Below, piece after piece: positions 25,365 through 35,197 of a stretch of 64,000 bases of DNA. The DNA is from Staphylococcus saprophyticus subsp. saprophyticus ATCC 15305 = NCTC 7292 (GTDB taxonomy: Bacteria > Bacillota > Bacilli > Staphylococcales > Staphylococcaceae), in NCBI RefSeq assembly GCF_000010125.1, contig NC_007350.1, positions 1-64,000 on the forward strand, given 5' to 3'. Made by a program: the position numbers and the translations under genes. Position 1 is the first letter of the stretch; every line of letters starts with the position of its first letter. Below the pieces are notes generated by a model. It worked only from the letters and a program-made list of their open reading frames with translations, searched no databases and had not been told where the DNA came from.

Positions 25365-25823
25365 ATGACAAATCATAAGCATATAGAAGAAACAGATTTG
25401 ATTAACCTCATCAGTGATCGACACCATGACTTAAGACAAAAAGTAGAATATATGACGGCACAACAATTACCTCAGGTTCATTTTGGTAGTTCTGAATGGT
25501 ATTTAATTATGATCATTAAATATGATCAGCCTACTTTTGCAGAACTCACGCATAAGATCAATTTAACGCGTCAGGCAATCCATAAAGCAGTGAAACAATT
25601 AGAACAGAAACAAGTTGTTCAAATTGAAAGTGTGCCCAATAATAAGAAAGAAAAACGTGTAACCTTAACGGAATTTGGTATCATGTGTTATGAGAAATAT
25701 ATTAAAAACAAACAACACATCATTGAACATATTGGTCAAGTGATCGGTGCGTCAGAAGTTGCACATTTAGAGCAATTGTTACAAGCAGACTGGCAATTAG
25801 AAAATGATAAGCCAGATGAATAA
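25365..25823 (+). CDS. MarR family transcriptional regulator
   Basis: A 152-aa winged-helix regulator. The DNA-reading helix region is FAELTHKINLTRQAIHKAVKQL near residues 63-85, followed by a wing NNKKEKRVTLTEFG and long C-terminal dimer helices. GAGG lies shortly before the ATG. Its terminator, a perfect palindromic operator-like site and a DHA2 efflux pump follow on the same strand. The simplest reading is that it represses the pump gene and responds to a small molecule. Confidence 0.85.
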   Translation: MTNHKHIEETDLINLISDRHHDLRQKVEYMTAQQLPQVHFGSSEWYLIMIIKYDQPTFAELTHKINLTRQAIHKAVKQLEQKQVVQIESVPNNKKEKRVTLTEFGIMCYEKYIKNKQHIIEHIGQVIGASEVAHLEQLLQADWQLENDKPDE

Positions 25824-25873
25824 TTAGAGTATATAAAACGATAAACACAACGTTACATACTCTAATTTTTTTG
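25823..25873 (+). terminator. intrinsic terminator after the MarR gene
   Basis: ATTAGAGTAT (25823-25832, overlapping the stop codon) pairs with ATACTCTAAT (25857-25866), followed by seven T. Confidence 0.85.
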
Positions 25874-25880
25874 CAATTCA

Positions 25881-25905
25881 TTATTGTCAACTAGGTTGAC
25901 AATAA
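25881..25905 (+). promoter_or_regulatory. palindromic operator over the efflux-pump promoter
   Basis: TTATTGTCAAC and GTTGACAATAA are perfect 11-base inverted arms around TAG. The right arm contains a TTGACA (25896-25901). It is followed after 18 bases by TAAAGT (25920-25925), which has TG one base upstream, so the site covers the -35 of a promoter. A MarR or TetR dimer would block RNA polymerase here. The adjacent MarR protein is the obvious candidate, but binding is inferred. Confidence 0.75.
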
Positions 25906-25967
25906 TGGCGAAATTTTGCTAAAGTAAGTTGGTCAGTCTTTTCGACTACATAAATAGCTAGAGCATT

Positions 25968-26090
25968 TATATAGAAGATTGTCGCATAATGATGAAACAA
26001 TGTTACTTAAAGATGGCTTGAATTCAGGGGTATGTGGCATAAAGTTTCTTTACAAAGGGATCTTGAGTAACATCAAACATCTTCTATATA
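25968..26090 (+). promoter_or_regulatory. long structured leader before the efflux pump (possible attenuator)
   Basis: The transcript between promoter and pump gene can fold into a long stem. TATATAGAAGAT (25968-25979) pairs perfectly with ATCTTCTATATA (26079-26090). Nested inside, TGTTACT (26001-26007) pairs with AGTAACA (26066-26072) and AAGAT (26010-26014) with ATCTT (26060-26064). A 10-codon frame (25989-26021, MMKQCYLKMA) lies within it but lacks a good ribosome binding site. No U-run follows, so this is not a plain terminator. The rest of the 25,906-26,276 gap shows no gene. Confidence 0.45.
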
Positions 26091-26276
26091 GCATGCATCA
26101 TTCTTAGCATAATAAAAATTCAATGGAAATATAGGAATAAGTCATAACTTATGTAGATGAATTAAGTAGAAGAAAGCAATCGATGATTATGGAAACAGTA
26201 GTTGATTTGTCTCATCCATACTTAACACTCTCATTTATACTTATACTTCATTTACCATCAAAAAGGAGTATATCAA

Positions 26277-27683
26277 ATGGCAACACAAGTAAACGTAAAA
26301 AGCCCGAAAATGTTTGCACTGGTCTTAATGATTGGTGGATTTATGGGACTATTCAGTGAAACAGCACTCAATATGGCATTAACCGATATTATGGCTGACT
26401 TTAAAGTATCAGCGGCAACGGTGCAATGGTTAACGACAGGGTACTTACTCGTCATGGCTTGTTTAGTACCAGCGTCATCGTACCTTATTAAATGGTTTAG
26501 CACAAAAACACTAATTGTTTCAGGTATTTTATTATCATTATTAGGCGTAGTTATTGGCGCGCTTGCACCTAACTTCGGTTTACTATTATTGGGACGCTTG
26601 ATTCAAGCGTTAGGGACAGGTATTTTATTACCTATTATGGTTACGGTTTTGATGCTTATCTTCCCAATTGAAAAACGTGGTGCGGTTATGGGCATCATGG
26701 GACTGGTTATTACAGCAGGGCCAGCACTCGGCCCCACACTTTCAGGTGTCATTATTTCCGCATCTAGTTGGCACTACATCTTCTGGATCAGTGCAGTGTT
26801 ATATTTAGTCGTCTTAGGTTTAGCTTTTACAAATACTGAGAATGTAGGAGAGATTTCGAAGCCTAAAATCGATATCCTATCCATTTGTTTATCAACGATT
26901 GGATTTGCTGGATTAATCTTCGCATTAAGTTCAATGGCAGAAGCGGCCTTCACAAATGTTATCGTTTGGCTACCATTAGTCATCGGTATCCTAGCCTTAA
27001 TCATCTTTGTTGTACGTCAATTTAAAATTGACTCACCAATGCTTAACTTAAATGTCTTTAAATATCCTATGTTCGTCCTTGGGGCAGCTATGGTATTTAT
27101 TACGATCTTATGTATTTTATCAACAGGCATCTTATTACCCTTATATTTAAAAGGCGCCTTACTATTTAGTTCAGTGATTGCTGGTTTAACGTTATTACCT
27201 GGTAACGCAGTCAATTTAGTATTGTCTCCGGTCGTCGGTTCATTGTTTGACCGCTTTGGTGCGAGATACTTCGGCATTATCGGGTATTTATTAATGTTTA
27301 TCGCTGCAATGACGTTTGCACTTATTATTTCTGCATCCACACCAGTTTGGGCCATTATTCTTACGTTTATGGTACTTTTCTTTGGTATCACAATGGTAAT
27401 GATGCCAGCACAAACGAACGCTTTAAATCAACTACCACACGATTTATACGCAGATGGTTCAGCTACCATTACGACATTAATACAAGTCGGTGGTTCAGCA
27501 GGTACAGCTATCGCCATTACGCTTTATACAACAGCAATGAAATCATTTGGCGCTGCTAATCCGAATGTAAGCCAAGAAATCATACTTTCACATGGCGTAC
27601 AGTTTACCTTTTTCTTTATCACTGCATTAACAGTGATTGGTTTTATACTTTCATTATTCGTTAAGAAACAGAAAAGTGTCTAA
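26277..27683 (+). CDS. DHA2 (EmrB/QacA-type) drug efflux MFS transporter
   Basis: A 468-aa proton-driven exporter in the membrane, most like the LmrB/EmrB branch. Hydrophobic helices (about 14) fill the protein. Family motifs are TVQWLTTGYLLVMA in helix 2, the LGRLIQALGTGILLP motif near residue 103, and GPALGPTLSG near 145. Late in the protein come GITMVMMPAQTNALNQLP and a C-terminal KKQKS. AAAGGAG precedes the ATG. The MarR gene, operator and long leader upstream suggest inducible expression. Substrate cannot be told. Confidence 0.87.
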   Translation: MATQVNVKSPKMFALVLMIGGFMGLFSETALNMALTDIMADFKVSAATVQWLTTGYLLVMACLVPASSYLIKWFSTKTLIVSGILLSLLGVVIGALAPNFGLLLLGRLIQALGTGILLPIMVTVLMLIFPIEKRGAVMGIMGLVITAGPALGPTLSGVIISASSWHYIFWISAVLYLVVLGLAFTNTENVGEISKPKIDILSICLSTIGFAGLIFALSSMAEAAFTNVIVWLPLVIGILALIIFVVRQFKIDSPMLNLNVFKYPMFVLGAAMVFITILCILSTGILLPLYLKGALLFSSVIAGLTLLPGNAVNLVLSPVVGSLFDRFGARYFGIIGYLLMFIAAMTFALIISASTPVWAIILTFMVLFFGITMVMMPAQTNALNQLPHDLYADGSATITTLIQVGGSAGTAIAITLYTTAMKSFGAANPNVSQEIILSHGVQFTFFFITALTVIGFILSLFVKKQKSV

Positions 27684-27809
27684 GCATCCGTTACAGTGAT
27701 TAGTAAGCTATGACAATGAGGCTTTTCAACATTGAAACAAGCGTTGCGTCGACACGCACGTGATAAATAACGGAATGATACAGTTTTAGATAAATATAAA
27801 GCACCACAG

Positions 27810-27860
27810 AGGGAGGAGCATACGTCATCTAATGCATATTAGGTGACGCGTGCGCTCCCT
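27810..27860. terminator. long hairpin after the efflux-pump gene
   Basis: AGGGAG and CTCCCT close a stem that also pairs CGTCA with TGACG and CTAAT with ATTAG. The T-tract is weak. The rest of the gap 27684-28099 holds the walR promoter region and no gene. Confidence 0.6.
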
Positions 27861-28099
27861 TATTTGTGTTATAAGCAATAAATTAGAATGATACAGGATG
27901 CTTGTTTAAACTAGGCATACCTATGATGACCCGATGAATACCCATTTAATCGGGATAATGTTATAATTTTACAATATACAATTTTAAATTTTTATTTGGA
28001 AAAATAGAATTAGCGCGCCATAAATGGTAAATTGTATTATAGGGAAATGCGTAGAATTTAATGTAAATGTACTACAATATAGAAATGAGGTTTATAAAT

Positions 28100-28801
28100 A
28101 TGGCTAGAAAAGTTGTTGTAGTCGATGATGAAAAACCAATTGCTGATATTTTAGAATTTAATTTGAAAAAAGAAGGCTACGAAGTATTTTGTGCCTATGA
28201 TGGTAACGATGCAGTCGATTTAATCTATGATGAAGAACCAGACATCGTGTTATTAGACATTATGTTACCTGGTCGCGACGGCATGGAAGTTTGTCGTGAA
28301 GTACGTAAAAAATACGAAATGCCAATTATCATGTTAACAGCGAAAGACTCAGAAATTGATAAAGTATTAGGTCTTGAGCTAGGTGCAGATGACTATGTGA
28401 CGAAACCATTTAGCACACGTGAATTAATCGCGCGTGTTAAAGCCAACTTACGTCGTCATTATTCACAACCAGCACAAGAAGTTAATGATGCGTCCAATGA
28501 AATTACGATTAAAGATATCGTCATCTATCCAGATGCATACTCTATTAAAAAACGTGGCGATGATATCGAATTAACACACCGTGAATTTGAATTATTCCAT
28601 TACTTATCTAAACATATGGGACAAGTAATGACACGTGAACATTTATTACAAACTGTTTGGGGTTATGACTATTTTGGTGATGTACGTACAGTAGACGTAA
28701 CAATTCGTCGTTTACGTGAAAAAATCGAGGATGATCCATCTCATCCAGAATATATTGTTACACGTCGTGGTGTTGGATATTTCCTCCAACAACATGAATA
28801 G
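28100..28801 (+). CDS. walR: response regulator WalR
   Basis: OmpR-family regulator of the essential WalRK system that controls peptidoglycan hydrolases. The ATG at 28100 has GAGG at 28087-28090 and gives 233 aa ([13 protein letters not shown]); an upstream in-frame ATG at 28067 lacks a site. The phosphorylated Asp53 is in LLDIMLPG and the conserved Lys101 in YVTKPF. The C-terminal winged helix contains [16 protein letters not shown]. walK follows after 12 bases. Confidence 0.98.
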   Translation: MARKVVVVDDEKPIADILEFNLKKEGYEVFCAYDGNDAVDLIYDEEPDIVLLDIMLPGRDGMEVCREVRKKYEMPIIMLTAKDSEIDKVLGLELGADDYVTKPFSTRELIARVKANLRRHYSQPAQEVNDASNEITIKDIVIYPDAYSIKKRGDDIELTHREFELFHYLSKHMGQVMTREHLLQTVWGYDYFGDVRTVDVTIRRLREKIEDDPSHPEYIVTRRGVGYFLQQHE

Positions 28802-28813
28802 AGGCATATATTA

Positions 28814-30646
28814 ATGAAATGGCTTAAACATTTTCAGTCCTTACACACGAAATTGGTTATTGTCTATGTATTACTCATTATAATCGGTATGCAAATTATC
28901 GGTTTATATTTTACGAATAGTCTAGAAAAAGAATTAACACAAACATTTAAAAATAATATTTCGCAATACGCGAAACAAATTGAAATTAATATAGAAAAAG
29001 TCTATGACGAAGATAATGCAATTAATGCTCAAAAAGAAGTTCAGAACTTACTTAATGAGTATGCGAATAGACAAGAAATAGAAGAAATCCGCTTTATAGA
29101 TAAAGATCAGATTATCATGGCTACTTCAAAGCAGTCTACGCGTAGTCTAATTAATCAAAAAGCGAATGACAACTCCATTCAAAAGGCACTGTCACTCGGT
29201 GAAATCAATAGCCATACCGTATTAAAAGACTACGGTAATGGTAAACAACGTGTGTGGGTATACAACCTGCCTGTGAAAACATCAAACGATGGCACAATTG
29301 GTGATGTCTATATCGAAGCGGACATCAATGATGTGTATAACCAATTGAGCAATATCAATCAAATCTTTATCGTTGGTACAGGGATATCACTATTGATTAC
29401 CGTGATACTCGGTTTCTTTATTGCCCGTACCATTACAAAGCCGATTACAGACATGCGGAACCAAACCGTTGAAATGTCTAAAGGTAACTATACACAACGT
29501 GTGAAAATCTACGGTAACGATGAAATCGGTGAGCTCGCACTCGCCTTTAACAATCTGTCCAAACGTGTTCAAGAAGCACAAGCGAATACCGAAAGTGAGA
29601 AACGCCGTCTCGATTCTGTTATCACACATATGAGTGACGGTATCATTGCAACCGACCGTCGTGGCCGTGTGCGCATTGTCAATGACATGGCACTCACTAT
29701 GATGGGCACAATGAAAGAAGACATTATCGGTGACCACATGCTTAAAGTGCTTAAACTCGAAGAAGATTTCTCATTAGATGAAATTCAAGAAAATAATGAT
29801 AGCTTCTTATTAGATATTAATGAAAATGAAGGTATTATTGCCCGGGTTAACTTTAGTACGATTGTACAAGAAACTGGTTTTGTGACAGGTTATATTGCCG
29901 TGCTACATGATGTAACAGAACAACAACAAGTAGAACGCGAACGCCGTGAATTCGTTGCGAACGTCTCACACGAATTGCGTACGCCACTGACTTCCATGAA
30001 CAGTTATATCGAGGCACTCGAAAGTGGTGCTTGGAAAGATGGCGAATTAGCACCACAATTTCTATCCGTTACACGTGAAGAAACAGAACGTATGATTCGT
30101 CTTGTTAATGACCTATTACAATTATCTAAAATGGACAATGAATCAGAGCAAATTACCAAAGAAATTGTCGACTTTAATATGTTTATTAATAAAATCATTA
30201 ACCGCCATGAAATGTCAGCAAAAGATACGACATTTGTGCGTGAAGTACCAACCGAAACCATCTTTACGGAAATCGATCCAGATAAGATGACCCAAGTGTT
30301 TGACAACGTCATAACGAACGCGATGAAATACTCTCGTGGCGATAAACGTGTCGAGTTTCACGTGAAACAGAATGCGTTATATAATCGTATGACCATTCGT
30401 GTGAAAGATAATGGGATTGGTATTCCAATTAATAAAGTAGATAAAATATTTGACCGCTTCTATCGTGTAGATAAAGCACGTACACGTAAAATGGGTGGTA
30501 CAGGTTTAGGCTTAGCCATCTCTAAAGAAATCGTTGAAGCACACAACGGTCGTATATGGGCAAACAGCGTAGAAGGACAAGGCACGTCAATCTTTATTAC
30601 ACTTCCTTGTGAAGTTCTAGAAGATGGTGATTGGGATGCGGAGTAA
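28814..30646 (+). CDS. walK: sensor histidine kinase WalK
   Basis: Membrane kinase that phosphorylates WalR, 610 aa. Transmembrane helices lie at about 14-33 and 183-203 and bracket an extracellular sensor domain. A HAMP follows (204-256), then a PAS domain (~262-370) with His272/Asp275 and His365/Asp366 in the places of the zinc-binding residues of S. aureus WalK. The phospho-accepting His386 is in [16 protein letters not shown]-binding boxes are [18 protein letters not shown] and GTGLGLAIS. The walH start lies inside its 3' end. Confidence 0.98.
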   Translation: MKWLKHFQSLHTKLVIVYVLLIIIGMQIIGLYFTNSLEKELTQTFKNNISQYAKQIEINIEKVYDEDNAINAQKEVQNLLNEYANRQEIEEIRFIDKDQIIMATSKQSTRSLINQKANDNSIQKALSLGEINSHTVLKDYGNGKQRVWVYNLPVKTSNDGTIGDVYIEADINDVYNQLSNINQIFIVGTGISLLITVILGFFIARTITKPITDMRNQTVEMSKGNYTQRVKIYGNDEIGELALAFNNLSKRVQEAQANTESEKRRLDSVITHMSDGIIATDRRGRVRIVNDMALTMMGTMKEDIIGDHMLKVLKLEEDFSLDEIQENNDSFLLDINENEGIIARVNFSTIVQETGFVTGYIAVLHDVTEQQQVERERREFVANVSHELRTPLTSMNSYIEALESGAWKDGELAPQFLSVTREETERMIRLVNDLLQLSKMDNESEQITKEIVDFNMFINKIINRHEMSAKDTTFVREVPTETIFTEIDPDKMTQVFDNVITNAMKYSRGDKRVEFHVKQNALYNRMTIRVKDNGIGIPINKVDKIFDRFYRVDKARTRKMGGTGLGLAISKEIVEAHNGRIWANSVEGQGTSIFITLPCEVLEDGDWDAE

Positions 30647-31976
30647 AGAATTAATTAAATCGATTATCCTCATCCTTCTTGTCTTAATGAGCGTCGTGTT
30701 AACCTATATGACTTGGAATTTCTCACCCGATTTAGCCAATGTAGATAACCAAGGTAGCAACAGCAAAGATTATGAGCCCAATACAATTGGCAAACCGTTG
30801 AATCAAGGTATGGATCAAGTCATTACACCCTATCAAGTGGTTCACTCTAAAGGTGACCAAACTGAAGGCATGGAAGCGACAAAGCAAAATATCGAAACCA
30901 TATTAAAGCCATTAAAGAACCATCGCGTATTGCATGCGGAACAAATGCACAGCAACCACAACTTAATCATTCCAGATTTAACGGATGAGTTTCTCATACT
31001 TGATTTCAGCTATGACATGCCATTAGCAACCTACTTAGGACAAGCGCTGAATATCGATGCCAAAGTTCCGAATAATTTTAAATTCGATCGACTTATCATC
31101 GACAATAACAAAGATGGCAATGTGAAACTTTATGCGATTAGTAGCGATAGACATAACGTTGTGCGTATGACCACTTCCGCAAAATTAAATAACTTAAAAA
31201 AAGTGATGCAAACACAACATAAAAAAATGCAGCCATACTCAGAAATCATAACGAATAAAGATACGATTGATAGAGCGACACATATCTTTGCACCAAAAGC
31301 ACCAGAAGCGATGAAATCATATCATACGATTTACAACCGCATCAGTGTTGATACGATGAACTCTATATTATTCAATGATTCTGTCGTTGTACGTAGTACG
31401 AAGAGCGGTACCGCAACCTATAACAATAATACAGGTGTGGCGAATTATAATGATGAAACTGAAAAGTATCGTTATACTAACCTCTCAGAAGATGAAAACC
31501 GTTCAACTAACATGCAAGATAGTATACCAAGTACCTATGACTATATTAATAACCACGGTGGTTTTACTGATGATTATCGTTTATTCAATATAGATAATAA
31601 AAATGGGGAACTTACCTATCAAATGTTCTTAAACGGTCGTCCAACATTTAACGATGAATATTTAAACAATATCAAAGTATCTTGGGGAGATAAAGGCGTC
31701 TTCAGCTATGCACGTGCATTGCTTAAAGCCAATGTCACAATTGACAGTGGCGGAAATGAAACGAAATTGCCTGGTGCTGAAACGGTACGTTCAGAGTTGG
31801 CCAACAACCCAGAAATTAACTTTGAAGATGTGACGAACATGACGATTGGTTACAGAATGGAAGAAAAACCAGATAAAAGTGATATTGAAATTCAACGCAA
31901 TAGCGAATTTAAACCACAATGGTATGTACAATATAACGGTGAATGGCGTGCATACGAAGATGGGAGGCTAGAATAA
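30636..31976 (+). CDS. walH: WalRK auxiliary protein WalH (YycH)
   Basis: A membrane-anchored extracytoplasmic protein that modulates WalK together with WalI. The ATG at 30636 gives 446 aa with one N-terminal helix (residues ~8-24) followed by [10 protein letters not shown], as in S. aureus YycH. It overlaps walK by 11 bases; an ATG at 30624 would add four residues. The conserved central block is [14 protein letters not shown]. walI starts at the very next base after its stop. Confidence 0.94.
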   Translation: MRSKELIKSIILILLVLMSVVLTYMTWNFSPDLANVDNQGSNSKDYEPNTIGKPLNQGMDQVITPYQVVHSKGDQTEGMEATKQNIETILKPLKNHRVLHAEQMHSNHNLIIPDLTDEFLILDFSYDMPLATYLGQALNIDAKVPNNFKFDRLIIDNNKDGNVKLYAISSDRHNVVRMTTSAKLNNLKKVMQTQHKKMQPYSEIITNKDTIDRATHIFAPKAPEAMKSYHTIYNRISVDTMNSILFNDSVVVRSTKSGTATYNNNTGVANYNDETEKYRYTNLSEDENRSTNMQDSIPSTYDYINNHGGFTDDYRLFNIDNKNGELTYQMFLNGRPTFNDEYLNNIKVSWGDKGVFSYARALLKANVTIDSGGNETKLPGAETVRSELANNPEINFEDVTNMTIGYRMEEKPDKSDIEIQRNSEFKPQWYVQYNGEWRAYEDGRLE

Positions 31977-32759
31977 ATGAACTGGAAACGAGCCAAAACT
32001 TTATTTATTTTCGTGTTTATTCTAGTCAATATTAGCTTAGTGATTATTTATATTGATAAGGTGAATAAATCGCATATCAATGATAGCGAAGAAGAAAATG
32101 CTGTGAATTTTAAACAAGAAGAAATTACAATTCCTGATAACCTTCCAAGTGTTAAAGGTTTGAAAATGCAATTATTGACTGCACGGTCATTTGATTTTTC
32201 ATCTTATGCAAAATCACGCTCTGAGATCTCAAGTGAAGATTCCGGTGCCAGAGCAAAAGGCGATATCAATAATGCAGTCGATGTCGGAAATGATCAATAT
32301 ACCGCATTAAAATCTTACGTCAAAGACAATGTCTATAAAGGTAAGGATTACGAAATGAGTAATATTGATAACGACAAAGTGACCTTTGAACAAACGTATC
32401 ATGACTATCCAATTATGAACAATAATAAAGCGAGACTTGAATTTAACATCAATAATGATGGTAAAGCAACGAGCTATAAGCAAACCGCAATGAAATCGAT
32501 TGCGCCATCAGAAGGTGCGAATAATGATAAGAAACAAGTGAATTCAGCTAAGAGCGCCATAGAAGCACTGTATTATAATCGTTACTTGAAGCGTAATGAT
32601 GAAGTAACCAATGCACGACTTGGCTACTATACCGTTGTTAAAGAGCCGAACGTACAAGTACTCGAAGCCAATTGGGAAATTAAAGTCAAACACGGTGATA
32701 AGATTAAGACCTACTATGTCGAAGCCGTATCAGACAGCCCCAAAATTATTGAAGAATAA
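31977..32759 (+). CDS. walI: WalRK auxiliary protein WalI (YycI)
   Basis: Partner of WalH, 260 aa, with one N-terminal transmembrane helix (residues ~8-25, TLFIFVFILVNISLVIIYI) and an extracellular domain. GGGAGG lies within the last codons of walH. In S. aureus WalH and WalI activate WalRK. A terminator follows at once, separating it from walJ. Confidence 0.94.
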   Translation: MNWKRAKTLFIFVFILVNISLVIIYIDKVNKSHINDSEEENAVNFKQEEITIPDNLPSVKGLKMQLLTARSFDFSSYAKSRSEISSEDSGARAKGDINNAVDVGNDQYTALKSYVKDNVYKGKDYEMSNIDNDKVTFEQTYHDYPIMNNNKARLEFNINNDGKATSYKQTAMKSIAPSEGANNDKKQVNSAKSAIEALYYNRYLKRNDEVTNARLGYYTVVKEPNVQVLEANWEIKVKHGDKIKTYYVEAVSDSPKIIEE

Positions 32760-32771
32760 TGTGGATTATAT

Positions 32772-32801
32772 AGGCACACCTTTTGAAGGTGTGCTTTTTT
32801 G
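32772..32801 (+). terminator. terminator after walI
   Basis: GCACACCTT pairs with AAGGTGTGC, followed by six T. The gap from here to walJ (32802-33182) is AT-rich and shows no gene; it must contain the walJ promoter. Confidence 0.85.
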
Positions 32802-33182
32802 GATTGTTTGAGTTTTGTTTGAGAATTTTTGAAAAAGATGCTTGTTAAAATAAACAATATACACAGAAGTGAAGTCAAAAGTATGTTAAAATTAAATACT
32901 GTTAATAACGTGTTATGGAAATTTTAAATAACGCGAAAAGATATTATAAAAAAGTCGAAATCATGTTGATTTATCATTGAGTAGATAATCATAAGACGGT
33001 TAATATTTTAGAAAAGTGCAGTATGCTTGTAACTTTTATAACGATATAAGGAAAAGTTATGATAGCGTTGCTAGATTGCACTTTATCAATAGAATAAATT
33101 AGACAGAGGGCATGTTGAGGGCACATAAACCGTAGTCTGCCCAGTAATAATAACGTTAAACAATGTTTATAGATTAGAAAGG

Positions 33183-33983
33183 GTGAATCGCTTGATACGT
33201 ATGAGTGTATTAGCGAGTGGTAGTACAGGAAACGCCACTTATGTGGAAAGTGATAAAGGCAGTATCCTTGTCGACGCAGGTTTGACAGGAAAGAAAATGG
33301 AAGAACTATTTGGACAAATAGACAAACAGATTCAAAATTTGAATGGCATCTTGGTGACACATGAACACTCGGACCATATTAAAGGTCTTGGCGTGTTAGC
33401 ACGTAAATATAAATTGCCAATTTACGCTAATGAAAAAACATGGACAGCAATAGAAAAGAAAGACAGCAAAATTCCAATGGATCAAAAATTTATCTTCAAT
33501 CCATACGAAACAAAATCATTAGCCGGCTTTGATATCGAATCGTTTAACGTGTCACACGATGCCATCGATCCACAATTCTATATCTTCCATAACAATTATA
33601 AGAAATTTACGATTTTAACAGACACAGGTTATGTCTCAGATCGTATGAAAGGCATGATTCAAGGCAGCGATGCATTTGTCTTTGAAAGTAATCATGATGT
33701 AGATATGTTACGCATGTGCGGTTACCCTTGGAAGACCAAACAACGTATCCTCAGCGATATGGGCCATGTTTCCAACGAAGATGCAGGTCGTGCCATGACA
33801 GACGTCATCACAGGTAGTACCAAACGCATTTACCTGTCTCACTTATCACAAGACAACAATATGAAAGATCTCGCACGCATGAGCGTCGGCCAAGTACTTA
33901 ACGAGAACGATATCGACACAGAAAAAGAAGTACTTCTGTGCGATACCGACAAAGCCAACGCCACACCAATATATACGTTATAG
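33183..33983 (+). CDS. walJ: metallo-beta-lactamase fold hydrolase WalJ (YycJ)
   Basis: A 266-aa MBL-fold protein of the WalJ/YycJ group, linked to DNA metabolism or cell division rather than to beta-lactams. Start is GTG at 33183 with AAAGGG upstream. The metal-binding motif [11 protein letters not shown] is near residue 57, and further ligands lie in LTDTGYVSD and YLSHLSQDN. In most firmicutes it sits in the wal operon; here a 423-base gap and a terminator separate it from walI. Confidence 0.94.
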   Translation: MNRLIRMSVLASGSTGNATYVESDKGSILVDAGLTGKKMEELFGQIDKQIQNLNGILVTHEHSDHIKGLGVLARKYKLPIYANEKTWTAIEKKDSKIPMDQKFIFNPYETKSLAGFDIESFNVSHDAIDPQFYIFHNNYKKFTILTDTGYVSDRMKGMIQGSDAFVFESNHDVDMLRMCGYPWKTKQRILSDMGHVSNEDAGRAMTDVITGSTKRIYLSHLSQDNNMKDLARMSVGQVLNENDIDTEKEVLLCDTDKANATPIYTL

Positions 33984-34020
33984 AAGCCCTTGCCCCTTTA
34001 TTGAGGGGTTAGGGCTTCTT
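33982..34020 (+). terminator. terminator after walJ
   Basis: AGAAGCCCT pairs with AGGGCTTCT around an inner CCCCT/AGGGG pairing. Confidence 0.8.
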
Positions 34021-34130
34021 AATGCATTAGCGTAAGCGAATGTAATCATTAATATAAACAGACTTAACAGGAAAAGTTTAGCAACTACTTAAGGAACTCA
34101 CATAATAGACATCATTTAAGATACATATTT

Positions 34131-34165
34131 AACCTATATCTCATAAGGAGATATAGGTTTTTTTG
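34131..34165 (+). terminator. second terminator in the walJ-rlmH gap
   Basis: AACCTATATCTC pairs with GAGATATAGGTT around ATAAG, followed by a T-run. There is no gene between this and walJ, so it may be left from a lost gene or end an unannotated transcript. Confidence 0.75.
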
Positions 34166-34341
34166 TTAGCCGTCATCATAAATCGTACATGGTTATACAA
34201 CCCTATGTCTTAACACAGATTAAATATACAGTAATCGAATAAATATAACCAGGGGATAACTTAGCATTTTGTAAGGATTAGACAAGAGCTTTATGAAGAA
34301 AAGGTTAAGTTTGTGAATAAGTATGTAAGACAACCGTCAAC

Positions 34342-34541
34342 TTATCCACTGTTTTGTCCAAAGTTATCCAGAGATGTGCACAATTCACATATAAATACCC
34401 ACATTATACACAGGGTTATCCACAAATACACAGGTTATTCTTTCTTTTTTGTTGATAAAACGTAAAAATTATTAAAAAGCAGTATACATTACTGTTATAA
34501 TAAGAGGGAATAGTGTGAATAAGTGTATAACTTGTGGATAA
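34342..34541. other. DnaA-box cluster upstream of rlmH
   Basis: Within 200 bases lie TTATCCACT (34342-34350), TTATCCAGA (34364-34372), TTATACACA (34404-34412), the perfect TTATCCACA (34416-34424), TGTGAATAA (34514-34522) and TGTGGATAA (34533-34541). This density is seen elsewhere in the window only at oriC. In B. subtilis the rlmH homologue yydA is one of the few non-oriC loci bound by DnaA. A role in titrating DnaA or regulating rlmH is inferred. Confidence 0.8.
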
Positions 34542-34582
34542 GTCTAACAACTTATACTTTTCACTAAACTCGGAGGATAAAA

Positions 34583-35062
34583 ATGAAGATAACAATACTC
34601 ACAGTAGGTAAATTAAAAGAGAAATACTGGAAACAAGCCATTGCAGAATATGAAAAACGTTTAAGTGCTTATTCAAAAATTGAAATCATCGAAGTTCCCG
34701 ATGAAAAAGCACCAGAAAATATGAGCGATAAAGAAGTAGAACAAGTTAAGGAAAAAGAAGGCCAGCGTTTGCTAGCAAAAGTAAAACAGCAGTCCACGGT
34801 CATCACGTTAGAAATTAAAGGTAATATGTTAACGTCTGAAGGTTTGGCAAAAGAAATAGAAAGCCGCATGACACGTGGCCAAAGTGACTTTACATTCATT
34901 ATTGGCGGGTCCAACGGTCTGCATAAAGACGTACTAGACCGCAGCGACTACGCACTATCATTCAGCAAGATGACCTTCCCACATCAAATGATGCGCGTGA
35001 TATTAATAGAACAAGTTTATCGTGCGTTTAAAATCATGCGAGGGGAAGCCTATCATAAATGA
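34583..35062 (+). CDS. rlmH: 23S rRNA pseudouridine-1915 N3-methyltransferase RlmH (orfX)
   Basis: SPOUT methyltransferase that modifies pseudouridine 1915 of 23S rRNA. The protein has 159 aa, with GGAGG before the ATG. SAM-knot features are [17 protein letters not shown] and [23 protein letters not shown]. The last codons (EAYHK-stop) form the attachment site for SCC elements, and the element next door leaves the protein complete. DnaA boxes crowd its upstream region. Confidence 0.98.
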   Translation: MKITILTVGKLKEKYWKQAIAEYEKRLSAYSKIEIIEVPDEKAPENMSDKEVEQVKEKEGQRLLAKVKQQSTVITLEIKGNMLTSEGLAKEIESRMTRGQSDFTFIIGGSNGLHKDVLDRSDYALSFSKMTFPHQMMRVILIEQVYRAFKIMRGEAYHK

Positions 35063-35072
35063 TGCGGTTTTT
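35045..35072 (+). other. SCC attachment site at the rlmH end (att, rlmH side)
   Basis: The sequence from GAAGCCTATCATAAATGA through GCGGTTTTT matches the known SCC integration site consensus. It encodes EAYHK-stop of RlmH and continues as the right terminal repeat of element 1 (35060-35075). A second copy with the same coding sense lies at 50103-50120. Confidence 0.93.
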
Positions 35073-35125
35073 ATAATTAGATTATCTATTATTAAACTGC
35101 ACATATGCTTCAAGCATTATTTTAT

Positions 35126-35170
35126 TTGTTATACTTATTACACTTAATTGTTATAACTTGTTATACTTAT
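35126..35170 (+). repeat. direct repeats in the promoter region of the restriction gene
   Basis: TTGTTATACTTAT occurs at 35126-35138 and again at 35158-35170, with a third partial copy TTGTTATAACTT at 35148-35159. TTACAC (35138-35143), 18 bases and TATACT (35162-35167) could be the promoter, so the last copy would cover the -10. Binding of a regulator is inferred. Confidence 0.5.
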
Positions 35171-35197
35171 ATATATTAAGTAAATTGGAGGAATAAT

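Noticed and set aside
25200-25427. 75-aa reverse frame overlapping the MarR gene start
   Set aside because: No ribosome binding site; it shadows the tRNA terminator and the MarR gene.
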